The notes: generated by a model not told the origin, from the letters alone. A stretch of DNA of 64,000 bases from Streptomyces sp. NBC_01231 (GCA_035999765.1 CP108521.1:3658001-3722000), one strand, 5' to 3'; shown: positions 10,310 through 20,358, counted from the first letter of the stretch. Numbers and translations: made by a program.

Positions 10310-11548
10310 GTGACGAACCCGCTGCGACCGCACGGCCAGAATCGATCGCCACTCCCCCCGGCTCAGTCGTCGGCGGACGGAGTGCCGAGTCCGCGCACGC
10401 CGCAGAACCACCGCGGCGAACCGGCCCCGCCCCGGGCCGCCGCCGGTTCCAAGCCCGGCGCCAAACAGCGCGACGCGTTCTTCGACAACGCGAAGTACCT
10501 GGCGATCGTCCTGGTGGCCGTGGGCCACTCCTGGGAGCCCATCAAGGGTGACAGCCGGATCCTGGAGGGCCTGTACACGGTCGTGTACTCCTTCCACATG
10601 CCGGCGTTCATCATCATCTCCGGGTACTTCTCGCGCAGTTTCGACATGCGCGCCGACCGGCTCAAGCGGCTGATCACCGGCGTGGTCGTGCCGTACGTCC
10701 TGTTCGAGACGGCCTACTCGCTGTTCAAGCGCTTCGTCGATCACTCGCCGGGGCAGGAGATCAGCCTGCTGGATCCCTGGTACCTGACCTGGTTCCTGTG
10801 CGCGCTGTTCGTCTGGCGGATGACCACGCCGATCTGGAACCTGGTGCGGTGGCCGCTGCCGCTCGCTCTCGGCATCGCCATGCTGGCGTCCGTCTCGCCC
10901 GAGATCGGCAACGACCTGGACATGCAGCGGGTGCTGCAGTTCCTGCCGTACTTCGTGCTCGGCCTGTGCATGAAGCCCGAGCACTTCCGGCTGGTGCGCC
11001 GGCGGTCCATGCGGATCGTGTCGGTGCCGGTGTTCGCGGCCGCGCTGGCGGTCGGCTGGTGGGCCGTGCCCCGGATGAACACGTCGTGGTTCTACCACCG
11101 TGACGCCGCACAGGAGATGGCCGCGCCCTGGTGGTCCGGACCGGTCATGGTCCTCGCGCTGTTCGGCTGCTCGCTGCTGCTGACCGCCTGTTTCTTCGCC
11201 TGGGTGCCGGGCCGCCGGATGTGGTTCACGGCGCTCGGCGCGGGCACGCTGTACGGCTACCTGCTGCACGGCTTCCTCATCAAGGGCGCCGACTTCGCGG
11301 GCTTGTTCGACCACGCCTGGCTGGAGCGGCCGCTCGGCGAGATCTTCGTGAGTGTCCTCGCGGCCGCCGTCGTGACCGTCCTCTGCACCGCGCCGGTGCG
11401 CCGGGTCTTCCGGTTCGCGATGGAACCGACGATGGAGTGGGCCTTCAAGCGGGACGCGGCCGAAGTGGCGCGCGGGCGCGAGAAGACCGACAAGGAGCAC
11501 AAGAAGCACGAGGCGGGCGTACGCGAGCGCGAGAAGGTCAACGCCTAG
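10310..11548 (+). CDS. Membrane acyltransferase 3 family protein (fucose 4-O-acetylase-like)
   Basis: A 412-residue polytopic protein from GTG 10310 with GAGG upstream. After a Pro-rich cytoplasmic N-tail (~55 residues) the conserved acyltransferase-3 core begins: RDAFFDNAKYLAIVLVAVGHSW, where the His of VGHSW is the usual candidate catalytic base, followed by SFHMPAFIIISGYF, a family hallmark. Roughly ten membrane segments follow, and the C-terminus is a long basic cytoplasmic tail. Family members transfer acetyl or other acyl groups to extracellular sugars or polymers; the substrate here is not visible. It stands alone at the edge of the type VII island. Confidence 0.85.
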   Translation: MTNPLRPHGQNRSPLPPAQSSADGVPSPRTPQNHRGEPAPPRAAAGSKPGAKQRDAFFDNAKYLAIVLVAVGHSWEPIKGDSRILEGLYTVVYSFHMPAFIIISGYFSRSFDMRADRLKRLITGVVVPYVLFETAYSLFKRFVDHSPGQEISLLDPWYLTWFLCALFVWRMTTPIWNLVRWPLPLALGIAMLASVSPEIGNDLDMQRVLQFLPYFVLGLCMKPEHFRLVRRRSMRIVSVPVFAAALAVGWWAVPRMNTSWFYHRDAAQEMAAPWWSGPVMVLALFGCSLLLTACFFAWVPGRRMWFTALGAGTLYGYLLHGFLIKGADFAGLFDHAWLERPLGEIFVSVLAAAVVTVLCTAPVRRVFRFAMEPTMEWAFKRDAAEVARGREKTDKEHKKHEAGVREREKVNA

Positions 11549-11561
11549 TCACGGACCCTCG

Positions 11562-11820
11562 TCACCGGCCCGGCTCACCGCCGTCAGCGACCAGACCGAG
11601 AAGCGCACGCATCCGCGTGTACTTCTCGGTCAGTCGTGTGCGGGTCGGTTCGTCCAGCACCGCGAGGCGCGCCGGGTCCGCGTTGTGGGCCAGGTCCGCC
11701 TCCTTCACCAACAGGGCGCCCGGGGTGGGCGAGAACGCGCCCGGCGTACGCCTCGGGCGGCTCTCCGGCTCGCTTGGTGACCGCGCGCACGACGTCCTTC
11801 GTACGGCGGCTCAGGGCTGC
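11562..11820 (-). pseudogene. Frameshifted, truncated remnant of an RSH-type HD hydrolase
   Basis: Reading the minus strand from ~11820 gives ALSRRTKDVVRAVTK..EAYAGRVLAHPG, matching ALSQHTKDVVRAMTK..EAYASRILAVPG of the intact gene at 20815. At about 11728-11738 (ccccgggcgcc run) the frame must shift by one base, after which it continues LVKEADLAHNADPARLAVLDE and RLTEKYTRMRALLGL to a TGA at 11562, again matching the intact copy (LVKASDLAHNADPGRLAVLDE). The N-terminal half with the HD motif is missing or degenerate: upstream sequence shows no HDALED equivalent. So this is a decayed paralogue. Confidence 0.82.
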
Positions 11821-12004
11821 CTCACCGCCGGGCGGCGACCCTCCGTCAGGCGCCGCCCGTCGGCCGTTGCCCTCGGGCACCGGCTGCCGGCCGGCGTCCC
11901 TGGGCCATCATGCGTCAGCCGTCACCCGCCGGCTCTCAACCGCGGCCCGTCGACTGCCGCCGCTCAGCCTTTCCCCTTCGGCTTCCCCCTTCAGCCGTGA
12001 CGCC

Positions 12005-13438
12005 TCAGCTCTCACCCTTGAGATGTCTCATCAGTCGCTCGAAGTCCTGCCAGCCCGACAGGTCCGAGGGATCGCCCGGCAGGGGGTAGTACAGCGCGGG
12101 ACGAGTCCGTGGGCCCAGTTCGCGCGGGGCCTCAGCGAGCGGGGTGCGGCGGGCCCGGTCGCCGGGCATCGCACGGACCTCCTCGGCGCCCAGGACGAAG
12201 GCGTACGGCACGCCGGGGCCCTCGAAGCGGGGCGGGACGGACAGGTCACGGCGGGCCCGGCGGATCTGGACCAGCATGGACTGCAGGTCGTGCCGGGTGG
12301 CGAGGGCCTCCGCGGCCGACTGGACGGCGTCCGTCGGGACCTGCTCTCCCGGGCCGTACCCGAAGGCGAGCGTCACGTCCTCCTCGACGCCGCCCTTGGT
12401 CCGGGTGATGCGGACCGTCGCGAGTCCGGGGCGCTCCGGGGTGCCGACGACGACCAGCCAGGTCGGTGCGGGCGCGCGCTCGTACGCCACGTCGGTCAAC
12501 TGGCGCAGGGACCAGGGGAGGTTGGCGGGTTCCTCGGTGCCCCAGCCGGACGGCGGCTCGCCGGTGATCTCCTGCCAGACGGCTTCCACGGCGCCGCCGA
12601 GGACGAGGCGGTCGTCGGCCGGGTGCACGGTGCGGAAGGAGATGGCGAGCTGGCGTTCGCCGGTGTCGCCCTGTTCGGCGAGGCCCTCCTGGAAGGAGGC
12701 GGCGACCGGGGTGCGCGGGTCCTCCTGGGTCGCGTCCGGGGGCACGACCGTGGCGAAGAAGCCGTTGTTCCACTCCAGGACGGCTCCGGAGAGGCCGTCG
12801 TAGTAGCCGTCCCGTTCGTCCTGCACCACCCAGCGCGAGGGCCAGCCCGGCAGGCTGGCCCGGACCGCCGGAGAGAGGCGGGTGCTGGCGGGGGTGACGA
12901 TCTGGAGGCCGAGTTCGGCGCCCGCGGCGGCACGGAAGGCGTCGGAGAGCCAGGCGGTCATCGCGACCACCGGGCGGTCCTGGATGATGACGGCGACCTT
13001 GTCGGTGAGGACGTCCACGGCGGGCTGGGCGGCGGCCGGCACCGGCGCCACGCTCATCCCGTCGGTGTCGACCACGGCCAGCGACCAGGCGACCTCGGGC
13101 GGCCAGGGGGTGCCGCCCACCAGGGTGGCGAGCCGGGCGGCGAAGGTGCCGGCGAGCTGCTCGGCCTCCTTGACGCCGGTCGTGGCGCGGGCCTCGGTCC
13201 ACCAGTACGGCACCTCGGGCGCACTGGCTCCGAGCAGCCGCTCGGCCTCGCCCCTGACCTGCACCAGCAGGGGTGCCTCGACGGAGACCAGCGGGCGGCC
13301 CTGCTCGTCGCAGAGCTGCACCACGGCGCCTTCTCCCTCGGTGCCCACCAGGCGGTCGGGGCCGCCGGACAGGAGACCCGCGATGACACTCAAGGGGTCG
13401 GGCATCTTCTTCGTGAGGGTGATGACGTCCTTCGTCAT
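12005..13438 (-). CDS. DUF6177-like protein associated with type VII secretion
   Basis: A 477-residue protein from ATG 13438, separated by only 4 nt from the upstream eccC and therefore probably co-transcribed. The sequence starts MTKDVITLTKKMPDPLSVIA and is a mixed alpha/beta soluble protein with no signal peptide or membrane helix. Motifs such as PEVPYWWTEAR, DRPVVAMTAWLSDAF and VQDERDGYYDG are notable, but no catalytic residues are evident. I believe it matches the actinobacterial family DUF6177 found beside ESX genes. Its role (chaperone, regulator or accessory ATPase partner) is not known. It is the last gene of the secretion core on this strand. Confidence 0.75.
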   Translation of the reverse strand: MTKDVITLTKKMPDPLSVIAGLLSGGPDRLVGTEGEGAVVQLCDEQGRPLVSVEAPLLVQVRGEAERLLGASAPEVPYWWTEARATTGVKEAEQLAGTFAARLATLVGGTPWPPEVAWSLAVVDTDGMSVAPVPAAAQPAVDVLTDKVAVIIQDRPVVAMTAWLSDAFRAAAGAELGLQIVTPASTRLSPAVRASLPGWPSRWVVQDERDGYYDGLSGAVLEWNNGFFATVVPPDATQEDPRTPVAASFQEGLAEQGDTGERQLAISFRTVHPADDRLVLGGAVEAVWQEITGEPPSGWGTEEPANLPWSLRQLTDVAYERAPAPTWLVVVGTPERPGLATVRITRTKGGVEEDVTLAFGYGPGEQVPTDAVQSAAEALATRHDLQSMLVQIRRARRDLSVPPRFEGPGVPYAFVLGAEEVRAMPGDRARRTPLAEAPRELGPRTRPALYYPLPGDPSDLSGWQDFERLMRHLKGES

Positions 13439-13442
13439 GGAT

Positions 13443-16400
13443 TCACCTGGTCCCCGTGTAGACGGTCTGGATCAACCGGTTGGTCTGGCCCCTGCGCACC
13501 AGCACTCCTCGGCCGGGCGGCTGCACGCTCGCGTACACGCCGGGAAAGAGCTGGCCCTCACTGCGGTCGCCCGACATCACCAGCGCCGAGGCGCCGGACT
13601 CGCGCAGGCCCTGCTGCAACGGCTCGTACAGTCCGCGGGAGGCGCCCGCGACCCGGCGGGTGAGGATGAAGTGCAGGCCGATGTCGACGGCCGAGGGGAT
13701 GTACGGCACGAAGGGCGCGAGCGGCTGCTGGCCTGCCGTGGTGAGGACGTCGTAGTCGTCGACGAGGATCACGATCCGCGGGCCGGAGAAGCTGCCCGGT
13801 TCCAGGTCCTCGGTGTCGGCGCTCTCGTCCGGCAGCCGCTTCTCCAGTTCGCCCGCGATGCCGGCGGCGAGACCGGCGGCGAGCTTGGAGTTGTAGGCGT
13901 AGCCGCCCCGGTACTCCTCCGGGATGGCGCCGCGCAGGCCGCGGCGCGGGTCGAAGACGCCGAAGACGAGCTCGTCGTCGCCGTAGCGCTCGATCAGGCC
14001 CTGCGCGATCACCTTGAGCAGGTTGGTCTTGCCGCACTCGCTGTCGCCCATGATCATCAGGTGCTGGTCGTGCTGGAACAGGTCGAGCAGGACGGGCGCC
14101 AGCTGGGTCTGGTCGAGGCCGACGGGCACGCGGTGCGGCTCGGCCGCCGGGCCGGGGAGCAGCTCCGGTTCCAGGACGTGCGGCAGTACGCGCACAGGCT
14201 GGGCGACCTCGCCGGTCCAGGTGGCGCGGAGCTGTCGGGCGGTGCGCTCCAGGACCGTGCCGAGGTCGGCGGTGTCGGCGAGGCCGTCGACACGGGGCAG
14301 GGCGACCTGGGCGAACAGCTTGCCGTCGGTGAGGACGCGGCCCTTCTCCTCCGGGGAGAGGGTCTCGCCGAGCTTGCGGTCGATGCTGGACTCGCTGGGG
14401 TCGTTCAGGCGCAGCTCGACCCGGGTGCCGAACTGGGACTGGGTGGCGATGCGCACGTCGTTCCAGCGGAGCATGCCGGCGACGACGTGGATGCCGTAGC
14501 CGCCGCCGCGTTTGAGGATGTCGACGACGGCGTCGTCGAGGTTCTCGAAGTCGTCGCGCAGGGCGCCGAAGCCGTCGATGAGCAGCACGATCTCGGTGGA
14601 GGCCAGCTCGGGCACCCGGCCTGCGGCGCGCAGGGTGCGCAGCTGCTCCAGCGAGTCGATGTTGTGGATGCGGAAGAGCTCCTCGCGCTGGTCGAGCATG
14701 GCGCGTACGGAGTCGATGGTGCGGGCGGCGCGTTCGCGGTCGGCGCGGCCGGCGACCCCGCCGACGTGCGGGAGCCCGGACAGGGCCTGCATGCCGCCGC
14801 CGACCAGGTCGAGACCGTAGATTCCGACCTCCTGCGGGGTGTGCGTCAGGGCCAGCGAGAGGGCGAGCGAGCGCAGCAGGGTGGTCTTGCCGGACTGCGG
14901 GCCGCCGATGATCGCCGCATGTCCGCCGGAGAGCGTGAGGTCCAGGTACCACTGGCCCTGCCACTGCCTGGTCGGGTCGTCGAGGATGCCCAGCGGCACC
15001 TGGAGCGGCCCGCGCCGCTTGGCCAGCTGCATGCCGCGCGCGCCCACTTCCACGGGCCCGGCGACCTTGTCGAGGGGGACGGCGGAAGGCAGAGGGGGCA
15101 GCCAGATCTGGCGTACCGAGCGGGCGCCTGCGTTCTCCAACTGGTTGATGAGGACGCCGAGTTCGGTGGGCCCGGTCTCCCGGCGCCGCATTTTCGGCTC
15201 CTCGGCGCCCGAACCCTCGTCCTGGCCGAGGGTGTTGTACGCCTCGTACGCCAGGGCCAGCGGCCCGGTGTCCTCGGCGTCGCGCTGCACGGGGCCGTTG
15301 TAGGCGCCGGAGACGTAGCTGGCCTTGAACCGCTCGTAGTGGCTGGTGTCGACCTTGAGGTAGCCGAAGCCGGGCAGCGGGGGCAGGTGGAAGGCGTCCG
15401 TGGTGTCCAGGACCGTACGGGACTCGTCGGCGGAGAAGGTGCGCAGGCCGAGCCGGTACGACAGGTAGGTGTCCAGGCCCTTGAGCTTGCCGCCCTCGAT
15501 GCGCTGGCTGGACAGCAGCAGGTGGACGCCGATGGAGCGGCCGATGCGGCCGATGGACAGGAACAGGTCGATGAAGTCCGGCTTGGCGGTGAGGAGTTCG
15601 CCGAATTCGTCGATCACCACGAACAGGTGCGGCAGCGGGTCCAGGTCGGGGCGCTTCTCGGCACGCAGGGCGGCGTAGTGGCCGATGTCGGCGACGTTGC
15701 CCGCGTTCTTGAGCACCTGCTGGCGGCGCTTGACCTCGCCGGCCAGGGAGGCGTGGACGCGTTCGACGAGGCCGGCCTGGTTCTCCAGGTTGGTGATGAC
15801 GCCGGCGACGTGCGGGAGGTCCGCGAAGGGGGCGAAGGTGGCGCCGCCCTTGTAGTCGACGAGGACCAGGGAGAGCTCCTCCGGCGGGTGGGTGGCGACC
15901 AGCGCGAGGACGAGGGTGCGCAGCAGCTCCGACTTGCCGGAGCCGGTGGCGCCGACGCACAGGCCGTGCGGGCCCATGCCGAGTTCGGAGGACTCCTTCA
16001 GGTCGAGCAGGACGGGCTCGTGGGAGTCGCTGATGCCGATGGGGACGCGCAGGAAGGCCCGTTCACCGCGCGGCGCCCACATCCGGTTCAGGTCGAGGTC
16101 GGCGACATCGTCGATGCCGAGCAGTTCGGCGAAGTCGACGGGGCCGGTGAGCGGGGCGTCGACCATGGACTCGGCGGACATCCGCATGGGGGCGAGCATC
16201 CGGGCGAGGCCTTCGGCGAAGGGGGTGCCGATCTCGTCGACGGTGCCGTGGGCGCTGATCGGCTCCGGCATCCGCAGGTCCTCGATGACGATCTGCTCGC
16301 CGTCGACGGTGATCCGTACGCCGACACTGCCCGGCTCCTGGATCCGCTGGTCCAGCAGGTGCAGCACGGTGATGCTCATGTCCCGCAGCCCGACCGCGTC

Positions 16401-17417
16401 GTCCGGACGCGGCAGGTCGATGGCGTCCTCCCCGTGCCCGTCGGCGACGACCAGCAGCCGGGAGGTCATGGCGAGGGCGTCCTTGCCGGACAGTCCGCGG
16501 CGCACCTCGGCCGCGTAGGAGGCGCGGCGGCGCAGCTCGGGGCCGATCTGGCGGGCCAGTTGGGGCAGCGAGGGCGCGATGCGGCGGGCGGCGACGGGGC
16601 CGTCGAACTGCTCGCTGTCGAGCAGGTGGGGCAGCCACTTGGCCCACTCCCAGTCGGCGATCCGGTCACCGGGCGCGGCCAGCGCCATGGCCACGTCGTC
16701 GGGGGCGTGGGTGGCGGCGGCCTGCACAAGCAGCGCGCGGGCCACCCTCAGCGTGTCCTCCCGGCTGCCGATGACGCTGATGTTGCCGACCCGGTCGAGC
16801 GGGACGGTCAGCGGGAGTTCGGTGCCGTTGCTGAACCGGGACACCAGCGCGGACGCCTCGTTCAGCATGAACTGGTCGGGCGGGGTGAGCACCGAGGAGC
16901 TCGGCTGGCCCACCTTCAGGTCGCGCACCGGCATCTCCCCGGTGCCGACCCGCACCCGCAGGAAGTCGGCGTCCGTCCGGCGCCGCTCCCACAGCCGGGC
17001 GGGGTCACGCACGATGTCGTACAGCGCGTCCGGCGGCGGGTTGAGCACTCGCGTGCTCTCACGCCGTTCCCGCTCCTCCTTGGACAGCTCCTCGCGCGTG
17101 TCCTCCAGGTAGGAGAGGTAGGCCTCGCGCTGGGTGCGGCGGGTGCGCTGGGCCTTGCCGCGCTGGGAGAAGACCATGACGAGGGAGCCGGCGATGGTCA
17201 CGACGAGGATGATCGCGCCCAGCCCCGCGAACTGGCTGTTGCGCACGACGGTCATCATCACGACGGACGACATCACACCGGCGACCGGCAGCAGTGAGGT
17301 CGCTATGGAGCCCGTCTTGCCGTCGGGCAGGTTGGGCGGTGCCTCGATGGTGCGCGGCTCCGGGGAGGCCGGGGGCCGGGTGGTGCGTGCAGGCCGGTGG
17401 ATCAGTCGGGTGCTCAT
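13443..17417 (-). CDS. eccC: Type VII secretion FtsK/SpoIIIE-type ATPase EccC
   Basis: The motor of the ESX-like system, 1324 residues as one chain (equivalent to fused EccCa-EccCb). Start ATG 17417 (MSTRLIHRPARTTRPP); the longer open frame upstream is not EccC-like. Two membrane helices lie at about 38-75. Three ATPase domains follow: D1 Walker A GATGSGKS (~489) with Walker B VVIDEFGEL (~599); D2 GGPQSGKTT (~838) with LLIDGFGAL; D3 GDSECGKT (~1124) with ILVDDYDVL. Only D1 keeps the catalytic DE pair, as in other EccC proteins. EccC recognises WXG100-type substrates through its C-terminal domains (family knowledge); such substrates are encoded at 26.3-27.4 and 34.8-35.9 kb. Confidence 0.95.
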   Translation of the reverse strand: MSTRLIHRPARTTRPPASPEPRTIEAPPNLPDGKTGSIATSLLPVAGVMSSVVMMTVVRNSQFAGLGAIILVVTIAGSLVMVFSQRGKAQRTRRTQREAYLSYLEDTREELSKEERERRESTRVLNPPPDALYDIVRDPARLWERRRTDADFLRVRVGTGEMPVRDLKVGQPSSSVLTPPDQFMLNEASALVSRFSNGTELPLTVPLDRVGNISVIGSREDTLRVARALLVQAAATHAPDDVAMALAAPGDRIADWEWAKWLPHLLDSEQFDGPVAARRIAPSLPQLARQIGPELRRRASYAAEVRRGLSGKDALAMTSRLLVVADGHGEDAIDLPRPDDAVGLRDMSITVLHLLDQRIQEPGSVGVRITVDGEQIVIEDLRMPEPISAHGTVDEIGTPFAEGLARMLAPMRMSAESMVDAPLTGPVDFAELLGIDDVADLDLNRMWAPRGERAFLRVPIGISDSHEPVLLDLKESSELGMGPHGLCVGATGSGKSELLRTLVLALVATHPPEELSLVLVDYKGGATFAPFADLPHVAGVITNLENQAGLVERVHASLAGEVKRRQQVLKNAGNVADIGHYAALRAEKRPDLDPLPHLFVVIDEFGELLTAKPDFIDLFLSIGRIGRSIGVHLLLSSQRIEGGKLKGLDTYLSYRLGLRTFSADESRTVLDTTDAFHLPPLPGFGYLKVDTSHYERFKASYVSGAYNGPVQRDAEDTGPLALAYEAYNTLGQDEGSGAEEPKMRRRETGPTELGVLINQLENAGARSVRQIWLPPLPSAVPLDKVAGPVEVGARGMQLAKRRGPLQVPLGILDDPTRQWQGQWYLDLTLSGGHAAIIGGPQSGKTTLLRSLALSLALTHTPQEVGIYGLDLVGGGMQALSGLPHVGGVAGRADRERAARTIDSVRAMLDQREELFRIHNIDSLEQLRTLRAAGRVPELASTEIVLLIDGFGALRDDFENLDDAVVDILKRGGGYGIHVVAGMLRWNDVRIATQSQFGTRVELRLNDPSESSIDRKLGETLSPEEKGRVLTDGKLFAQVALPRVDGLADTADLGTVLERTARQLRATWTGEVAQPVRVLPHVLEPELLPGPAAEPHRVPVGLDQTQLAPVLLDLFQHDQHLMIMGDSECGKTNLLKVIAQGLIERYGDDELVFGVFDPRRGLRGAIPEEYRGGYAYNSKLAAGLAAGIAGELEKRLPDESADTEDLEPGSFSGPRIVILVDDYDVLTTAGQQPLAPFVPYIPSAVDIGLHFILTRRVAGASRGLYEPLQQGLRESGASALVMSGDRSEGQLFPGVYASVQPPGRGVLVRRGQTNRLIQTVYTGTR

Positions 17418-17467
17418 CGTTGTTGCCTTGTCCTCAGCGTCCTGGGGAGCCCTTCGTCCGGGATGGG

Positions 17468-18913
17468 TCAGCGGCTCTTCTGGGAGAGCTGGAAGACCTC
17501 CGCGGCCAGCCTCGTGGCGGCCTCCCGGGTGTCCCGCGCGAGCAGTTCGGTGCGGATGGTGCCGCCGGCCGCCAGATGCCGGTCGTACGGCAGCACCCGC
17601 ACGCTCGCCCCGGTCTCCTTCAGCCGCTCCGCGGCCTTGCCGAGGTCGACACCGGTGTGCGGCACGGTCTCGGTGAGGACGACGACGGTCGTGGTGGTGA
17701 TGTCCCGGGGCAACCCGCGCATCCACTGCAGGACCGCGTGCGTACTGGCGATGCCCTCGAGCGTCGCCGGCACGGTGAGGATGCGACCCTGCGCGGCGGA
17801 CAGCGCGGTGCGGGCGACCTCGGCGGGCATGGTCTCGCAGTCGACGACGGTCACCCCGAAGTAGCGGCGCATCGACACCATGACCCGCTCGTAGGCCTTG
17901 GTGTCGAGCATGGCCCCGACCTGACCCTGACTCCCGGGCAACAGCCAGGCGTTTTCGGGAAGTTGAACCAGGTAGCCGGTGACTTCGAGGAGCGTCATCT
18001 GCGGCTGGACGACGTCGGCGAGGTCGCCGGTGGTCCAGCGCAGGGTCTGAGCACCCAGCCTGAGTGGCAACGAGCCGAGCGCGGGGTCGGCCTCGATGGC
18101 GAGGACCGGGTCCTGGCGGTAGTGCGCGTACGTGGTGGCGAGCAGGGCGGCGACGGTCGTCTTGCCGGAGCCGCCGCGGATGGACGTCACCGCGATCTGC
18201 CGGCCGGTGGTGACCGGCTGCTGCAGCACCTCGGCGGTCGCGGTGGTCTCGGCGACCTCACGCGCGGCCGAGGAGGACACGGTCCGGCGCACGGCCCGCA
18301 GGGCGCGGGCGCTGAACGGCTCCCCGCGACGCGGTCCCCGCCCCGCCGAGGCGAGCTTCTCGTCGACGACCGGGCGGGAGTCGGGGGTGGCGCGGGCGGA
18401 GCGGGCGCGGGGGGCGGGTGCCTGCGCCTGCGGGGGCTGGGCGGGGGGTTGCTGCTGCTGGGGGTACGCCTGGTGCTGGGCCTGAGGCTGGGCTTGGTGC
18501 GGCTGCTGGGCGTAGGCGGCGGCCTGGTCGCCGTAGGGCTGCTGCTGCGGGTAGCCGTGGTGCTGCTGGCTGTACGGCTGTTGCCCCTGGGCCGGGTACC
18601 CCTGCTGTGGGTAGCCGTACGGCTGCTGCGACTGGGCGGGGTTGGCCTGCGGGTAGCCGTAGGCCTGTTCGGCGTACGGCTGCTCCGGTCGGCCGGGGCC
18701 GGCCTGTTGCGGGTTGCCGTCGGCCGGGGCCTGACCCTGCTGTTGGGGCTGGGCGCCCTGCTGCTGAGGCTGAGGTCCCTGCTGCTCGGACGGCTGTGGC
18801 TGCTGCTCCGGCTGCGCGCCCCCTTGTTGTGGGGGTTGCGGGATGCGCTGCTGGGCTGCGCCGCCCCTCAGGTCGCGCAGCACGTCACTCTGCCAGTTGT
18901 CCCCGTTCGGCAT
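17468..18913 (-). CDS. MinD/ParA-like ATPase with long Gln/Pro/Tyr-rich N-terminus, type VII secretion associated
   Basis: 481 residues from ATG 18913 (AAGGG 6-10 nt upstream). Residues ~20-165 are low complexity, rich in Gln, Pro and Tyr (repeats like YGYPQQGYP, QQPYGYPQ). The C-terminal ~250 residues are a SIMIBI NTPase: Walker A is RGGSGKTT near residue 245 (ParA-type KGGxGKT with Arg in first place), with the conserved AIEADPALGSLP switch and VTVVDCETMPAEV. ParA-like ATPases with such tails are regularly encoded in actinobacterial ESX loci and may help position or energise the machine; the exact role is unknown. Downstream of eccD, upstream of eccC, same strand. Confidence 0.88.
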   Translation of the reverse strand: MPNGDNWQSDVLRDLRGGAAQQRIPQPPQQGGAQPEQQPQPSEQQGPQPQQQGAQPQQQGQAPADGNPQQAGPGRPEQPYAEQAYGYPQANPAQSQQPYGYPQQGYPAQGQQPYSQQHHGYPQQQPYGDQAAAYAQQPHQAQPQAQHQAYPQQQQPPAQPPQAQAPAPRARSARATPDSRPVVDEKLASAGRGPRRGEPFSARALRAVRRTVSSSAAREVAETTATAEVLQQPVTTGRQIAVTSIRGGSGKTTVAALLATTYAHYRQDPVLAIEADPALGSLPLRLGAQTLRWTTGDLADVVQPQMTLLEVTGYLVQLPENAWLLPGSQGQVGAMLDTKAYERVMVSMRRYFGVTVVDCETMPAEVARTALSAAQGRILTVPATLEGIASTHAVLQWMRGLPRDITTTTVVVLTETVPHTGVDLGKAAERLKETGASVRVLPYDRHLAAGGTIRTELLARDTREAATRLAAEVFQLSQKSR

Positions 18914-19002
18914 GTCGCCCTTCTCTCCTGCTGCGCCGCCGTCTCGTCGTCCCGCCCTGAGCGACGGCGCCGCGGCGTCTGGTTTTCGAAGCCTCAGCAG
19001 CC

Positions 19003-20358
19003 TCAGAACTTGTTGAGCAGTTGCCCGTAGATGCCGAACGCCCCGATGGCGAGCGGGAACAGCCCGATCACACCGAGGGACTCGATCAGGTCGGCGAACC
19101 GTCGCAGCCGTACCTGGACGTGCTCCGGCGGCTCCACCGCGAGGACCAGCAACGGCAGCAGCGCCGCCGCGGCGAGCAGGACGAGCGCGCCGGCGCCTCC
19201 CGCGTGGTCCAGCCACAGCACCGCGAGCCGTACGACGAGCAGCGCCGCCGCCCCGAAGAGCGCCACGACCTCGGCGACCAACGGGAACGCCCGCGCCCGT
19301 GACAGCAGCACGACGGCGGTGAGGGAGGCGAGAGCCACCGTCCAGACGGTCGGCTCCTTCGCGGTGGTCAGCAGCCAGCCGCCGGCGGCGGCCGAGGCCG
19401 CGATGACCACGGTGGCGAGGGCGAGTCCTCGGTGGGTGGCGGCGAGGGCGTTGCCGACCTCGTGCCGGCTCACCGAGGTGCCCGAGGAACGCTTGTCGTC
19501 GAGCGCGGTGAGTCCTGATGCCATCAGCGCGAACCGCGGCAGCAGCCCGAGCAGGATGACGGAGACCACCGCCATCACGGCACCGATCCGGTCCGCCCGG
19601 TCCTGCGCGAGGGCGACGGCCTCCCACACGGCGGTCACACCGACGATCGCTACGGCCCCGATGAGCCCGCCCCGGCCGAGCGGCGAACAGTAGGCGAGCA
19701 TCACGAGAGTGAGCACCAGCGCGGCGGCGACACCGGCCAGCCGGGCGGTTCCGGACCAGTCGTAGGCGTCGGCGGCGGTCCAGGCGGTCAGCAGGCCGAG
19801 TCCGCCGGAGGCGAGCAGCAGCGCGGTGGCCAGGCCCCGGTTGCCCTCGCCTATCTTCGCGATCGCCGCACCGACGACCAGGAACAGCGCGGTGACGAGC
19901 GCCAGCCCGGTGGCCACGGACTCCAGCGCGAACTCGCGCCGGGCCAGCAGCGCCGCGATCACGGCGAACACGACCGTGGCCACACCGGCGGCGGTACGGC
20001 GTACCGAGGGACGCCAGCGCCAGCCGCGCAGGTCGAGGTCGTCAGCGACCTGGTCGGTGACGTCGTGCACGACCGGCGCCGGCGGTGCGGCGTGGGCGCG
20101 CACCAGGCGCAGTACGGCGCCGTCGGGGACCTCCGCGGACGACAGCGTGGCGTCATGCGGCAGCGCGGAACCGTCGGAGGTGATCAGCTGCCGGGTGGTC
20201 GGCCGGGACGCGGCCCGGTCGTCGAGCAACTGGAGTATGTCGGGGAGCAGCTGGCCGATCGGAGTGTCCGACGGCAACACGATGTCGGCGCGTCGCCGCT
20301 CACCGATCAGGGTGACCCTGCTGAGCTGGGTCCGGAACGAAGCTGCTGTGCTCACCAC
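19003..20358 (-). CDS. eccD: Type VII secretion integral membrane protein EccD
   Basis: 451 residues from GTG 20358 (an adjacent in-frame GTG at 20355 is an alternative). The N-terminal ~90 residues form a ubiquitin-like (YukD) domain: LSRVTLIGERRRADIVLPSD..IGQLLPDIL, with GAVLRLVRAH closing it. A linker is followed by about eleven hydrophobic segments to the C-terminus (IESLGVIGLFPLAIGAFGIYG). This matches EccD, the membrane channel scaffold of ESX systems. Its neighbours are the ParA-like ATPase and EccC. Genes for EccB, EccE and the MycP protease are not found in the window. Confidence 0.92.
   Translation of the reverse strand: MVSTAASFRTQLSRVTLIGERRRADIVLPSDTPIGQLLPDILQLLDDRAASRPTTRQLITSDGSALPHDATLSSAEVPDGAVLRLVRAHAAPPAPVVHDVTDQVADDLDLRGWRWRPSVRRTAAGVATVVFAVIAALLARREFALESVATGLALVTALFLVVGAAIAKIGEGNRGLATALLLASGGLGLLTAWTAADAYDWSGTARLAGVAAALVLTLVMLAYCSPLGRGGLIGAVAIVGVTAVWEAVALAQDRADRIGAVMAVVSVILLGLLPRFALMASGLTALDDKRSSGTSVSRHEVGNALAATHRGLALATVVIAASAAAGGWLLTTAKEPTVWTVALASLTAVVLLSRARAFPLVAEVVALFGAAALLVVRLAVLWLDHAGGAGALVLLAAAALLPLLVLAVEPPEHVQVRLRRFADLIESLGVIGLFPLAIGAFGIYGQLLNKF

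Noticed and set aside
11884..12004. N-terminal half of the HD hydrolase remnant
   Set aside because: No frame in this stretch gives an HDxxED or AHxGQ-like motif, so the pseudogene was limited to 11562-11820.
12882..17297. 1471-codon open frame on the plus strand opposite eccC
   Set aside because: Shadow of the high-GC codon bias of eccC. The translation is Arg/Gly/Asp/Val-rich without any fold signature, and the minus strand has clear Walker motifs.
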